Assembly (NCBI RefSeq): GCF_003337305.1
Contig: NZ_QPJO01000003.1
Location: 434,001-498,000, forward strand
Length of the DNA stretch: 64,000 bases
Source: Winogradskyella arenosi
Lineage (GTDB): Bacteria > Bacteroidota > Bacteroidia > Flavobacteriales > Flavobacteriaceae
Direction of reading: 5' to 3'
The stretch's first letter is position 1; the number at the start of each line of letters is the position of its first letter. Shown one piece after another: positions 34,472 through 45,400 of this stretch. A program made the position numbers and the translations under genes. The notes under the pieces were generated by a model. The model worked only from the letters and a program-made list of their open reading frames with translations. It had not been told where the DNA came from and made no database searches.

Positions 34472-35446
34472 TTAAACGTAAACCTCCAAAAGCTTCCCGT
34501 ATTCAGACTTTAAACTAAAGTCTTTAACGGCTGCTGGAATCAATATTGTTTCGCCTTTAGAAATCTTAATTGTAATGCTATCCGTTATAATTTCAACATC
34601 ACCATCAACACACATATAAATTAGAAAAGAATCCCATTGATTATGCTTTTCAATTTTAGAATCTATTGTTATAAAATTGGTTGTAAAATAAGGACAGGTT
34701 ACCATAGTATTAGAGACATTCTTATCCTTCTTGTAAGACACTCTATAATCGTCTTCCATGTTAAAATCAAAGGCATCAATGGCAATATCATTATGCAATT
34801 CACGCTCCTTACCGTTAGCATCAACACGGTCCCAATCATACACTCGGTAGGTTACATCACTAGTCTGCTGTATCTCTGCTAAAAGGACACCCGCCCCAAT
34901 AGCATGGACTCTACCCGCTTCAATAAAATAGGTATCGCCTTCTTTTACGGTATCAAAATTTAAAATTTTGGTGAGGCGTTTTTCATCCAAATGCTTTAAG
35001 TAAATTTCTTTATTTACTTTTTTATTAAAACCTACAATTAAGTTAGCGGCTTCATCAGCTTGCATCACGTACCACATTTCTGTCTTTCCGAAGGAATTGT
35101 GACGTTTTTTAGCCAGTTCATCATTAGGATGCAGTTGAATGCTTAGATCTTGTTTAGCATCTATAAATTTAATAAGCAATGGAAAGGCCTTACCAAAACG
35201 TTCCCAATTTTTTTCACCTAATAAAGCTGATTGATGCTCATTGACTAAATCTTGTAAAGACTGCCCAGATAAGGCTCCGTTAGAAACAATAGAAACAGCT
35301 TCTGGAACGGTACTAATCTCCCAACTTTCGCCCAAAACTTTCGACTCAGAAGCTTTGTTAAAGTATTCATGTAATTTGCTTCCTCCCCAGATTTTATCTT
35401 TTAATATAGGTTGAAACTTTAATGGGTATAAACTTGATTTCATCAT
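34472..35446 (-). CDS. manA: Type I mannose-6-phosphate isomerase
   Basis: A 324-residue zinc enzyme interconverting mannose-6-P and fructose-6-P, supplying GDP-mannose for surface polysaccharides. Family motifs are LKDKIWGGSKL near residue 15, QLHPNDELAKK (zinc-binding) and EAGRVHAIGAGVLLAEIQQ. It is a short-form PMI as in Bacillus and many Bacteroidota. The start codon overlaps the stop of the QueD-like gene by one base, indicating an operon with that gene and idi upstream. This is the more canonical of the two PMI-like genes in the window and is the likely housekeeping copy. Confidence 0.88.
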   Translation of the reverse strand: MMKSSLYPLKFQPILKDKIWGGSKLHEYFNKASESKVLGESWEISTVPEAVSIVSNGALSGQSLQDLVNEHQSALLGEKNWERFGKAFPLLIKFIDAKQDLSIQLHPNDELAKKRHNSFGKTEMWYVMQADEAANLIVGFNKKVNKEIYLKHLDEKRLTKILNFDTVKEGDTYFIEAGRVHAIGAGVLLAEIQQTSDVTYRVYDWDRVDANGKERELHNDIAIDAFDFNMEDDYRVSYKKDKNVSNTMVTCPYFTTNFITIDSKIEKHNQWDSFLIYMCVDGDVEIITDSITIKISKGETILIPAAVKDFSLKSEYGKLLEVYV

Positions 35447-35856
35447 TAGTTTCCGGAATAAGTTACAAAATTACGTGGTGTTTCATAAAGTGTAATTTCT
35501 AGCTGAAATTTAGCATTGAGTTTCGCTTTAAGTTTGTTGTAAATCACCACTACAATATTTTCTGCTGTAGGATTTAAGTCTTGAAATTCTGGGACGTCAA
35601 GGTTAAGGTTTTTATGATCAAAAGCATCTTCCACCTCAGACTTGATAAGGCCCTTCAACGTTTTTATATCAATAACGTAGCCTGTTTCAGGATCTATTTC
35701 TCCTGTTACACTAGCAATCATTTCGTAATTATGACCATGAAAGTTAGGATTATTACATAATCCAAATACCGCCTGATTCTTCTCAGCACTCCAATCCTTA
35801 CGATAAAGTCTATGAGCCGCATTAAAATGTGCTTTTCGATGTACGGTAACTTGCAT
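35446..35856 (-). CDS. queD: 6-pyruvoyl-tetrahydropterin synthase / QueD family protein
   Basis: A 136-residue protein of the PTPS/QueD fold. The zinc-binding histidines are in RKAHFNAAHRL and PNFHGHNYEM. A DHKNLNLDVP segment and the C-terminal VTLYETPRN-type catalytic glutamate region (ITLYETPRNF) are typical. In bacteria this family makes 6-carboxytetrahydropterin for queuosine, and that is the probable role. Gene order is idi, queD, manA on the minus strand, with the queD stop overlapping the manA start by one base and only 2 bases to idi. Confidence 0.88.
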   Translation of the reverse strand: MQVTVHRKAHFNAAHRLYRKDWSAEKNQAVFGLCNNPNFHGHNYEMIASVTGEIDPETGYVIDIKTLKGLIKSEVEDAFDHKNLNLDVPEFQDLNPTAENIVVVIYNKLKAKLNAKFQLEITLYETPRNFVTYSGN

Positions 35857-35858
35857 GA

Positions 35859-36380
35859 TTAACTAACGTTTATAAATTCATAAAATTTTTCAAAAATAAT
35901 TTTAAACCAAGCGGTATAAAGTTCTGGATGCGCTGAAATATCTTTTCGTACAGCTTCTAAACTCATCCATTTCCAATCAGCAACTTCATCAGGATTAATT
36001 TGAGGAACACTATTATAATACCCAACCATAATATGATCAAATTCGTGCTCCGTTAATCCATTTTCAAAAGGTGCTTTATAAATAAAAGCTGTTTTTTCTT
36101 CCAATTCGGTTACAAACCCCATTTCTTCTTGAAGGCGGCGCTTACCGGCTTCAAGATTAGACTCACCATCGCGCTGATGACTACAACAGGTATTGGTCCA
36201 CAAGCCTGGCGTGTGGTATTTGTGTAACGCACGTTGCTGAAGCATTAATTCATTTTTGTCATTAAATACAAATACCGAAAAGGCGCGATGTAGCAATGCT
36301 TTTTCATGCGCTTCCATTTTTGGCATTAATCCAATCTTATTATCGTTTTCATCAACGAGGATCACTTGTTCTTCTGTCAT
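35859..36380 (-). CDS. idi: Isopentenyl-diphosphate delta-isomerase, type I
   Basis: A 173-residue Nudix-fold enzyme converting IPP to DMAPP for isoprenoid synthesis (menaquinone, carotenoids). It has the catalytic Cys in WTNTCCSHQRDGE, the Nudix-like EAGKRRLQEEMG helix and the conserved EHEFDHIMVGYY segment. The length is typical of bacterial type I enzymes. It is the first gene of the idi-queD-manA operon. A TATTTTTA-like -7 element is seen just upstream, too weak to call. Confidence 0.93.
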   Translation of the reverse strand: MTEEQVILVDENDNKIGLMPKMEAHEKALLHRAFSVFVFNDKNELMLQQRALHKYHTPGLWTNTCCSHQRDGESNLEAGKRRLQEEMGFVTELEEKTAFIYKAPFENGLTEHEFDHIMVGYYNSVPQINPDEVADWKWMSLEAVRKDISAHPELYTAWFKIIFEKFYEFINVS

Positions 36381-36452
36381 GCCGTAAAAATACCAAGTTA
36401 AACTTTAAAATGCATTAATCTTTTCATAAAAAGGCCATATTACAACTAAAAA

Positions 36453-36481
36453 CATCTTGTTTACAAGCCGTAAACAAGATG
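36453..36481 (-). terminator. Terminator of the T9SS adhesin operon
   Basis: An 11-bp stem, CATCTTGTTTA (36453-36463) with TAAACAAGATG (36471-36481), has a 7-base loop. On the minus strand it is followed by a U-tract. It lies 27 bases past the OmpA-PD40 stop. Confidence 0.88.
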
Positions 36482-36507
36482 CTTTTCCACAAATAATCCA
36501 ACCCCAA

Positions 36508-38463
36508 TTAGTCCTTAATAATAAACATTGATCGCCTATTAAGTTGATGTTTTTCTTCGCTACAATCTACTCCATTTGCGCATTCATTAATTAACTGCGA
36601 TTCTCCATAGCCCTTTGCAGACAGTCTACTTTTAGTCACTCCTTTATCATAGAACCATTGCATTGTAGATTTTGCGCGACGTTGCGATAATTTAAGATTA
36701 TAAGCATCTCGACCTCTTGAATCTGTATGAGATTCTATATGTATTTTTAGTTCTGGATATTGCTTTAATGCTGCTAATATTTTAGCCAACTCTACCTCAG
36801 CATCTGCACGGATATTAGATTTATCATAATCAAAATATATAGGTTGTAAGGTTAACTTACAGCCAAGGTCATTAGGTAAACAAGGATCCATAACTTTTAA
36901 GGTTAAAGGCATATTTAATACAATTGGCATTACAATTGTTTTGGGATTCTTAGGAGTTTCAAAAATTTCTTCTTTAGGATTATAGCCTTCTTTTTTAGCC
37001 CTTATGATATACTGTTGGTTACAATCTAAGTTGAAAGTAAAAAGACCATCTTCCTTAAGAATCACCGACTGAATAACTTCATTATTACTATCTAAAAGCG
37101 TCACCTCGGTATCTGGCAGTAACTCGCCAGTATCCGCATCGGTTACAGGACCTTGAATTGTAATTTCACAACGTTCCCAAATTTGATAAATATCATCACT
37201 TTTACTCCCCTCATCCCCATCTCTATTGGATGTAAAATAACCTATCCGACCTTCTTTGATAATAAAACTAAAATCATCTTTACTACTGTTAATTGGAGCA
37301 CCAAACGTTGCAATTTCTCCATGATCATCTGCATTGAGTTTGGTTACAAAAATATCTAAGCCTCCTAAACCTTTAAGGCCATCACTAGAAAAGTATAAAT
37401 TGTTTTTGGTACTTATAAAAGGAAATGTTTCCCTAGCCACCGTATTGATAGTGCTCCCCATATTTACAGGAGTGGAATAGGTATCATTATCTAAAATATC
37501 TACATACCAAAGGTCAGACATACCAATGGTACCCGGCATATCTGAAGCAAAGTACAATCTATTTTCCTCAGGGTTCAATGCCGGATGTCCTACGGAATAA
37601 CTATCGCTATTAAAAGGGAGTTCTTTTATATGGTCCCAAGTGTCCCCTACTTTTGTAGCCTTGTATATTTTAAGTCGAATAACAAAATCTTTGTCTCGTC
37701 GTTTTTTTCCGTCTAAAAAATTATTTCTCGTAAAGTACATCGTACTTCCATCTTTAGAAAACGCGGGTGTAGACTCGTGATACTTGGTATTAATATCACC
37801 TTTTAAGGGTTCTACTTCTTTTAAGTTCATTTCATCATCCACCTCAACTTGATACAAATCAAGAAAAGGTTGTTTATCCCAACCGGCAAGATCAACAGCT
37901 TCTGTATCAAAATTCTCACTCGCATTATCACTTGAAGCGAATACTATTTTATTGTCATAGAAAGCCGGTCCAAAATCTGAATGTTCAGTATTGGCGCTAA
38001 TTTTATCGATTTCAAACAGCTTATCGTCCACGCCTTTTTCAAATAAGGTATCGGCAACATTTTTATAAGACGCTATAGTTAAAGCTTTACCACCTTTAGC
38101 CTTATAGGTTTCCATTAAGCGTTCTGCCTCGCGCAATTCACCTGTACTTTTTAAACATTGTGCAGCGCGGAAATAATCAATTGGCTGAACGTCATCAGGA
38201 AATTCATTTAACAATTTATAATACCATTTTGAGGCGCCCGCATATTCACTATTAAAATAATAAGTGTCGCAGAGTTTTCTATACACCTCAGCCGATCGAT
38301 ACCCATTAGCCACAACTTCTAAGTAAATTTCTCGGGCATCGATATAGTGGTATTTATCATATTTTGCCTTGGCTTTTTCTAATTTCCCTATTTGGGCCAA
38401 AGAACTTGCCGAAAACGTCAGTGCAAAAAAACAGAGTATTAATTTATATATATGTAGATTCAT
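36508..38463 (-). CDS. OmpA-family protein with TPR, PD40 and regulatory-like domains
   Basis: A 651-residue exported protein. After the signal (cleavage near SSLAQ) come TPR-like helices (about residues 25-150). A WD40-like PD40 propeller follows (about residues 165-420; YHESTPAFSKDGSTMYFTRN, LNPEENRLYFASD). Then come a CarboxypepD_reg-like domain (about residues 435-510) and a C-terminal OmpA peptidoglycan-binding domain (about residues 535-650; KIHIESHTDSRGRD, KLSQRRAKS). This architecture is standard in T9SS adhesin clusters, where it may tether secretion or adhesin components to peptidoglycan. It is the last gene of the operon, 12 bases after the PorP/SprF gene. Confidence 0.9.
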   Translation of the reverse strand: MNLHIYKLILCFFALTFSASSLAQIGKLEKAKAKYDKYHYIDAREIYLEVVANGYRSAEVYRKLCDTYYFNSEYAGASKWYYKLLNEFPDDVQPIDYFRAAQCLKSTGELREAERLMETYKAKGGKALTIASYKNVADTLFEKGVDDKLFEIDKISANTEHSDFGPAFYDNKIVFASSDNASENFDTEAVDLAGWDKQPFLDLYQVEVDDEMNLKEVEPLKGDINTKYHESTPAFSKDGSTMYFTRNNFLDGKKRRDKDFVIRLKIYKATKVGDTWDHIKELPFNSDSYSVGHPALNPEENRLYFASDMPGTIGMSDLWYVDILDNDTYSTPVNMGSTINTVARETFPFISTKNNLYFSSDGLKGLGGLDIFVTKLNADDHGEIATFGAPINSSKDDFSFIIKEGRIGYFTSNRDGDEGSKSDDIYQIWERCEITIQGPVTDADTGELLPDTEVTLLDSNNEVIQSVILKEDGLFTFNLDCNQQYIIRAKKEGYNPKEEIFETPKNPKTIVMPIVLNMPLTLKVMDPCLPNDLGCKLTLQPIYFDYDKSNIRADAEVELAKILAALKQYPELKIHIESHTDSRGRDAYNLKLSQRRAKSTMQWFYDKGVTKSRLSAKGYGESQLINECANGVDCSEEKHQLNRRSMFIIKD

Positions 38464-38475
38464 AGTTTTTAAGGT

Positions 38476-39411
38476 TTAGAAAAATCTAGGCGTTAGTATA
38501 CGTTCAACATTTTTAAGGACATCAAATTTGATAAAGACCTCATACGAACCATCACTATAGGTTTCAATGTCTGTGGTCTGATAATCATATCCCATCCCTA
38601 TAAATAATCTGTTTGTAATCTGAAAACCTGCCATGGCTGTTACGGCAGCATCAAAACGATAAGCCGCACCAAGCGTAATTTTTTCATTAATGAGAAAATT
38701 AGCCGAGATATCCGCCTGAATAGGAGAACCATCCACCAATTTCACCATGGTGGCTGGTTTAAATTTTAGATTTTCATTGAGATCAAACACATACCCCCCA
38801 ATTAAGAAATAGTGTAGACGTTCTATCGCAAATTCATCGACATTAATATCATCGATATTATCCGTGTTATAATGTTTTGAATTCAGCAAATTAGGCACTG
38901 ATAACCCGACGTACATTTTATCGGTGTTATAAAAAATTCCGGCGCCTATTTGCGGATAGAGTTTATTGTTGATGTTCTCTGAAAACTGCGAATCATTAGT
39001 GTCATAAATATTAAGTTTTGTATAATCTACATCTAGAATATTAACCCCTGCTTTTATACCAAAAGACAATTTAGATACTCGAGAAAACATTAAGGCATAA
39101 GCATAATCTACAACGATATTTGTCTCTGTAGATGGACCGATTTGATCATTAACAATAGATAGCCCAAGTCCCATTTTTTTAGCTTCACCAATTGGGGAGC
39201 TTAGGGTAAATGTTCCTGTTTCAGGGGCGCCATCAAATCCAACCCATTGCGACCTATACAACAGCCCAAAACTAAGCACGTCTTTAGAGCCTATATAACC
39301 TGGGTTAATAACCTGGGTGTTATACATGTATTGCGTGTATTGCGAATCTTGCTGAGAAAAGCTTAAACTAATACTCATAAAAACTAGCAGTATTAAAATA
39401 TAATATTTCAT
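38476..39411 (-). CDS. PorP/SprF family T9SS outer-membrane protein
   Basis: A 311-residue outer-membrane beta-barrel protein with a signal peptide (ISLSFSQ). The PorP/SprF signature begins with DSQYTQYMYNTQVINPGYIG and continues with LLYRSQWVGFDGAPETGTF. PorP/SprF proteins are needed for surface delivery of the partner T9SS cargo encoded next to them. Here that is the giant adhesin upstream, 13 bases away. The C-terminus DVLKNVERILTPRFF is typical. Homologues occur in several copies per genome, each linked to its own adhesin. Confidence 0.93.
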   Translation of the reverse strand: MKYYILILLVFMSISLSFSQQDSQYTQYMYNTQVINPGYIGSKDVLSFGLLYRSQWVGFDGAPETGTFTLSSPIGEAKKMGLGLSIVNDQIGPSTETNIVVDYAYALMFSRVSKLSFGIKAGVNILDVDYTKLNIYDTNDSQFSENINNKLYPQIGAGIFYNTDKMYVGLSVPNLLNSKHYNTDNIDDINVDEFAIERLHYFLIGGYVFDLNENLKFKPATMVKLVDGSPIQADISANFLINEKITLGAAYRFDAAVTAMAGFQITNRLFIGMGYDYQTTDIETYSDGSYEVFIKFDVLKNVERILTPRFF

Positions 39412-39424
39412 AAGATTATGGGGT

Positions 39425-42400
39425 TTAATTATTTTTTATATATAAATATCCTTGATTCGTTAAGGTCTCTCTCCCTACAAATCGTCTTAATATATAGAAG
39501 TAGGTTCCTGTTGGTAATTCTTCATCTTTATTAATGGTACCACGACCGTCAGAGACTCCGGTAAATACCTTACCGTTGATGCCGTAGCCATCCATATCAT
39601 AAATTAACACACCCCAACGGTTATAGATTTTCAAATTATTTTGAGGATAATCTTCTATTCCTATAATTCTGAAGAAATTATTATCACTATCACCATCTGG
39701 TGTAATAGCATTAAATATTTCGAATTGCGCATTTAAGATTTCTGGCAAATCCGTAACTGTAGGATCATCGGGTTCATTATCATCATTAAGGTCTATATCG
39801 TCAAAATTATTAGGATCATCGGAGGTGTCCGTGTAGGTCACTCCATCTGCTCCGGTTGCCGTAACAATAGCTTGATTGGTGACATGACCGTTGGCAATAT
39901 CTTCTTCAGTAAGCGTGTAAGTCGCTACAAAAGTGAAGTCATCTATTCCACCTGCTTCTAATTCGGCAATAGGACCGCCTTCGATGATAATACCTGGAAG
40001 AGGATCCTCAATGGTTATATCATAAAGCGTTATGAACCCAGTGTTGTAAACCGTAAAGGTGTAGCTTAACGTTTCACCAACTTCTGGAACACCACTTCCG
40101 TTTTCATCATTAAAAACTCCCACTTTTTCTAGGGACAGTCCTCCAGATAGACAGATGGCCGTAATGGTAACATCATCTTCCATGGTGCTATCATCATCCG
40201 ATAAATCCATCAACATGGTTCCGTCCATCAAATTCATTCCTGTAAGCATAGCTTGATTATTAACGATACCAGCTTCAATATCAGTTTCAGTAAGTGTGTA
40301 ATCTGCGGTATACCACCACGTTTCATTTACATCTAACTCAGTATCGGCATCATCATCTCCAGAAGCAAGCGTCATAACACCGCCAAGCATACTATCTGTT
40401 AATTCTACTAAAGGCACACTTAAATTACCTTCATTGGTAACTTGGAATGTATAAGAAATTGTTTCACCTATATTTCCACATCCATCAGAATTATCGTCAT
40501 TAAAAACACCGGTTTTCACTACTGCGATTGCTGCTTTTTGGCATAAAATCATTTCAGTGATATCATCTTCTGAAGCACTATCATCATCCGATAGATCCAT
40601 CACAGCAGAACCATCACTAACAGTAATACCTGTAACCGTTGCTTGGTTGTATATAATTCCTATATCAATATCAGATTGGGTAATGGTATAATCGGCAACA
40701 TAGGTCCACGTTTCATCACTATCTAATTGGCTGTCGCCGTCTGTATCTCCTGAAGCTAAATCCATAAGACCTCCTAGCATCACATCTGTTAATTCTACCG
40801 ATGCTATACTTGAATCGCCTTCATTAGTCACTGTGAACGTATAAGTAATGGTTTCACCGATATTAGCACAATCATCTGCGTTAAGATCATTATAAACCCC
40901 CGATTTGACTACTGCTATTGCTCCAGGCGATAGGCACACTTGTGTTTCTGTTGCATCATCTTCTAATACACTATCGTCATCCGATAAATCTGTAAGTATA
41001 GTGCCATCTATTGCACTTATACCATTTACTGTGGCTTGATTACTCACCATTCCTGCATCAATATCAGCTTGAATTAAGGTGTAGTCCGCGGTATAAACCC
41101 AGATTTCATTAACATCGAGTTGATTGTCAGCATCTATATCTCCTGATGTAAGCGCGATGAGACCACCAAGCATGGTATCCGTCAACTCTACATTAGTAAT
41201 GCTAGTGTTTCCTTCATTAGTGACGTTGAACGTATAAGAAATCGTTTCTCCGGCGTCACCACAACTATTGCTATTCTCGTCGTTAACTTCGGCCGTTTTT
41301 ATAAGTGCTATCGCTGCAGGTAATTGACATACCTCGGTTTCTGTGGCATCATCTTCTAAAACGCTATCATCATCCGATAAATCTGTAAGTGTTACACCAT
41401 CAATAATGTTTATTCCACTTACTGTGGCTTGATTGCTCACCATTCCTGCATCGATATCAGCTTGTAATAAAGTGTAATCTGCGGTGTAGATCCATATTTC
41501 ATCAACATCTAACTCATTGTCGGCATCGGTATCTCCTGAAGCTAACGTTAAGAGACCTCCTAACATCGTATCTGTTAATTCAACATTGGTGATGCTTGTG
41601 TTTCCTTCATTAGTGACGTTGAACGTGTAAGAAATGGTTTCTCCTGCATCGCTACAACTGTTGTTATTTTCGTCATTAACTTCGGCCGTTTTTATAAGTG
41701 CTATACCTGATTCTAATGGCAAGATGAGATCGGTAATATCATCTTCTAAAACGGTATCATCATCCGAAAGGTCTTCTAGCGTTGAACCGTCAATGCTACT
41801 TGTTCCGGTTACTACAGCTTGATTACTTACGATGCCTGCATCAATATCTGATTGTGTGATACTATAACTTGCAGCATACAACCAAACTTCATCGACATCT
41901 AGGATGTTATCACTATTGTCGTCTCCTGAGGCTAAAGTGAGTTCTCCGCCTAACATAGCATCTGTAAGAACAACATCTGTTATCGTGGCTTGCCCTTGGT
42001 TGGTGACTGTAAAACTGTAGGTTATAGTTTCTCCTAAGTTTGCATAACCATCACTATTTTCATCATTAAAAACTGCCGTTTTTATCACTGCGATGCCTGA
42101 TTCTAATGGCAAGATTAAATCGGTAATATCATCTTCTAAAACGGTGTCATCATCCGAAAGGTCTTCTAGCGTTGAACCGTCAATGCTACTTGTTCCGGTT
42201 ACTACAGCTTGATTACTTACGATGCCTGCATCAATATCTGATTGTGTGATACTATAACTTGCAGCATACAACCAAACTTCATCGACATCTAAGATGTTAT
42301 CATTATTGTCGTCTCCTGAGGCTAAGGTGAGTTCTCCGCCTAACATAGCATCTGTAAGAACAACATCTGTTATCGTGGCTTGTCCTTGGTTGGTGACTGT

Positions 42401-45400
42401 AAAACTGTAGGTTATAGTTTCTCCTAAGTTTGCATAACCATCACTATTTTCATCATTAAAAACTGCCGTTTTTATCACTGCGATGCCTGATTCTAATGGC
42501 AAGATGAGATCGGTAATATCATCTTCTAAAACGGTATCATCATCCGAAAGGTCTTCTAGCGTTGAACCGTCAATGCTACTTGTTCCGGTTACTACAGCTT
42601 GATTACTTACGATGCCTGCATCAATATCTGATTGTGTGATACTATAACTTGCAGCATACAACCAAACTTCATCGACATCTAGGATGTTATCATTATTGTC
42701 GTCTCCGGAGGCTAGTGTTAATTCTCCGCCTAACATAGCATCTGTAAGAACAACATCTGTTATCGTGGCTTGTCCTTGGTTGGTGACTGTAAAACTGTAG
42801 GTTATGGTTTCTCCTACATTTGCATAACCATCGCTATTTTCATCATTAAAGAGTACCGTTTTTATCACTGCGATGCCTGATTCTAATGGCAATATTAAAT
42901 CGGTAATATCATCTTCTAAAACGGTGTCATCATCCGAAAGGTCTTCTAGCGTTGAACCGTCAATGCTACTTGTTCCGGTTACTACAGCTTGATTACTTAC
43001 GATGCCTGCATCAATATCTGATTGTGTAATACTATAACTTGCAGCATACAACCAAACTTCATCGACATCTAAGATGTTATCATTATTGTCGTCTCCTGAG
43101 GCTAAGGTGAGTTCTCCGCCTAACATAGCATCTGTTAATGTCACATCTGTAATACTCGTAGTTCCTTCGTTGGTAACTGTAAAATTATAGGTGATTGTTT
43201 CGCCGACATTAGCATAACCATCGTTATTTTCATCATTAAAATCGGCTATTTTAATCACGGCAACTTCTGCAGACTGCGGCAAGTCAATTACCGTAAAATC
43301 ATCTTCAAAAACAGAGTCGTCATCCGAAAGGTCACTTTCTTCTGTTCCATCATCAACATTAACGGATGTAATGCTTGCTTGGTTACTAACTGAACCTGTA
43401 TCTACATCGGCTTGTGTAAGCGTGTAGCTCGCAGAATACAACCATATCTCATCGACATCCAATTCATTATCACCATCTGTATCACCAGAAACCAAAGTTA
43501 ATTCGCCACCCAGCATAGTATCCGTTAACACCACATCGGATAAATCTACGCTACCTTCATTTGTTACGGTAAAGTCATAAGTCAAAGTTTCTCCAACTTC
43601 AGCAAATCCATCTGTATTTTCATCATTAAATTCTACTGTTTTAATTACAGCAATATTGGCCGTATCACACAAATTTGAATTTGTTGCATCGATATACCCA
43701 CCATAGACTTCTATAGAATTAATAACACTAGCGAGTGAGCCTACCGTAATTTGAATTTCATCAAAACTTAAAGTCGTATTAAAAGCCACAACATATAAGC
43801 CATTTGTAGTTAATGGCGTTATATTAATTAAACCTAAAGCTTCTAAAGTCAATAAATTACTTGCTGTTTTTTGCTCGCGTTGCAGACCGTTTAAATAGGT
43901 GGTTAAGGTTATTGAATTTAACAGATCGACTTCTAATAAATCGTTTGTATCTCTAATAACGAACCCTGCTCTTGTTCCTGCAGGATATTCTAAAAGCACA
44001 TCTTGTACAGAAAGCGATGCGCTTCCCGCAACCCCTGCTACAATATTGATTAATGCAAAATCACTCCCCTCTTGCGTCAATACATTTTGAGAATTATCAA
44101 CCTCACAAGCTACGCAGGCCAAACCATCGGTTCCTGTTCTGAAAGAATTAATAATTACAGAATCATTGGGATTGGCTAATACATAAGGATCTTCACAATC
44201 TATAGTTCCTGCACAGAAAGCTTCTAAAACCACATTATAAATTCGTGTACTTCCTAAATTCACAGACACGAGTTGAGAGAGGCTTATTTGAACCTCATCA
44301 AAAGGGGCAGACGCTACAAATCCAACTCTTATAGCTTCATTACCGGTCAATAACAAACCTGAATTTACAGGTACAAGCTCGGTGGTACCTGTATGAGATT
44401 CTACCAAGGCTCCATTATTATAAGTTGATATGGTAATGGCATCTAACAACTGAGTATTTAATAAACTTGCATTTTCAATATCGAATCCGGCATATGTCAT
44501 TGCTGGGTATTCCGTTAATTCGTCTTTTACGGCTAAGGCTGCAGTTGCTGCAACTCCCGCCAACAAATCTATTGTGGCATAATTTCCTGCATTAGAATCG
44601 AACAAGTTATCTATATTATTAACACTGCCCACCCCGAGTAAACCTCCCGTTCCGGTATGTTCATCTACAATTCTCATTGGAAAATCTGGTTTGATTAAGG
44701 CCGTTGGCGTATTACACGCTAAATCTGGCCCTTCACAAAATCGGTTTGTTACCGCATGATAGACACGCGTAGAGGACAAAACATTTAATAAACTGGCTAT
44801 TGAAATTTCAATAGCATCATAATCCATAGTGGTATAAAACCCTATATAATATTTATCGCTCCCTAATAAAGTACTATTTACAACGGCTAAGGCTGAACTT
44901 GTTTTAGATTCTTGCTCTACACCATCTAAATACGTTTTAATAACAATTGCTTCTAGTAAATCTGCTTGAAGAATAGAACTGTTCTCTATGAGTAGCCCTG
45001 CATAACCACCAGTGGTAAAAAATTCTCCTGCTGTGGCGTCGGTTACTCTAAGCGTATGGGTTGTACCAAGTCCTACTCCTGTAGTGATTGTGGCATAGGT
45101 AGATTCATCTCCGTCGATTAAATGAGCGTCATTATAAATCCCACAACCTAACACGCAAGTCCCTGAAGTATTTGTATTCACTGTTAGATCCGTAAACCCA
45201 GAACTCGTAATTGGCACAGGATCTACTGTATTACAAGGCACCTCATATTGAACCCCATCGGTATTTACAATAAAGGATTCTGTAGCTTCACAACCTAGCG
45301 CATCTGTAACCGTAACCGTATAGGTTCCTGGTGACAATCCTGAAATGGAATTTGTGGTTTCTCCACCCGGACTCCATTCAAAAGTATAAGGCGGTGTACC

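Noticed and set aside
41706-43136. The tandem repeats as a CRISPR or satellite array
   Set aside because: The period is 390 bp, the frame stays open through all units, and there are no spacers; these are protein repeats.
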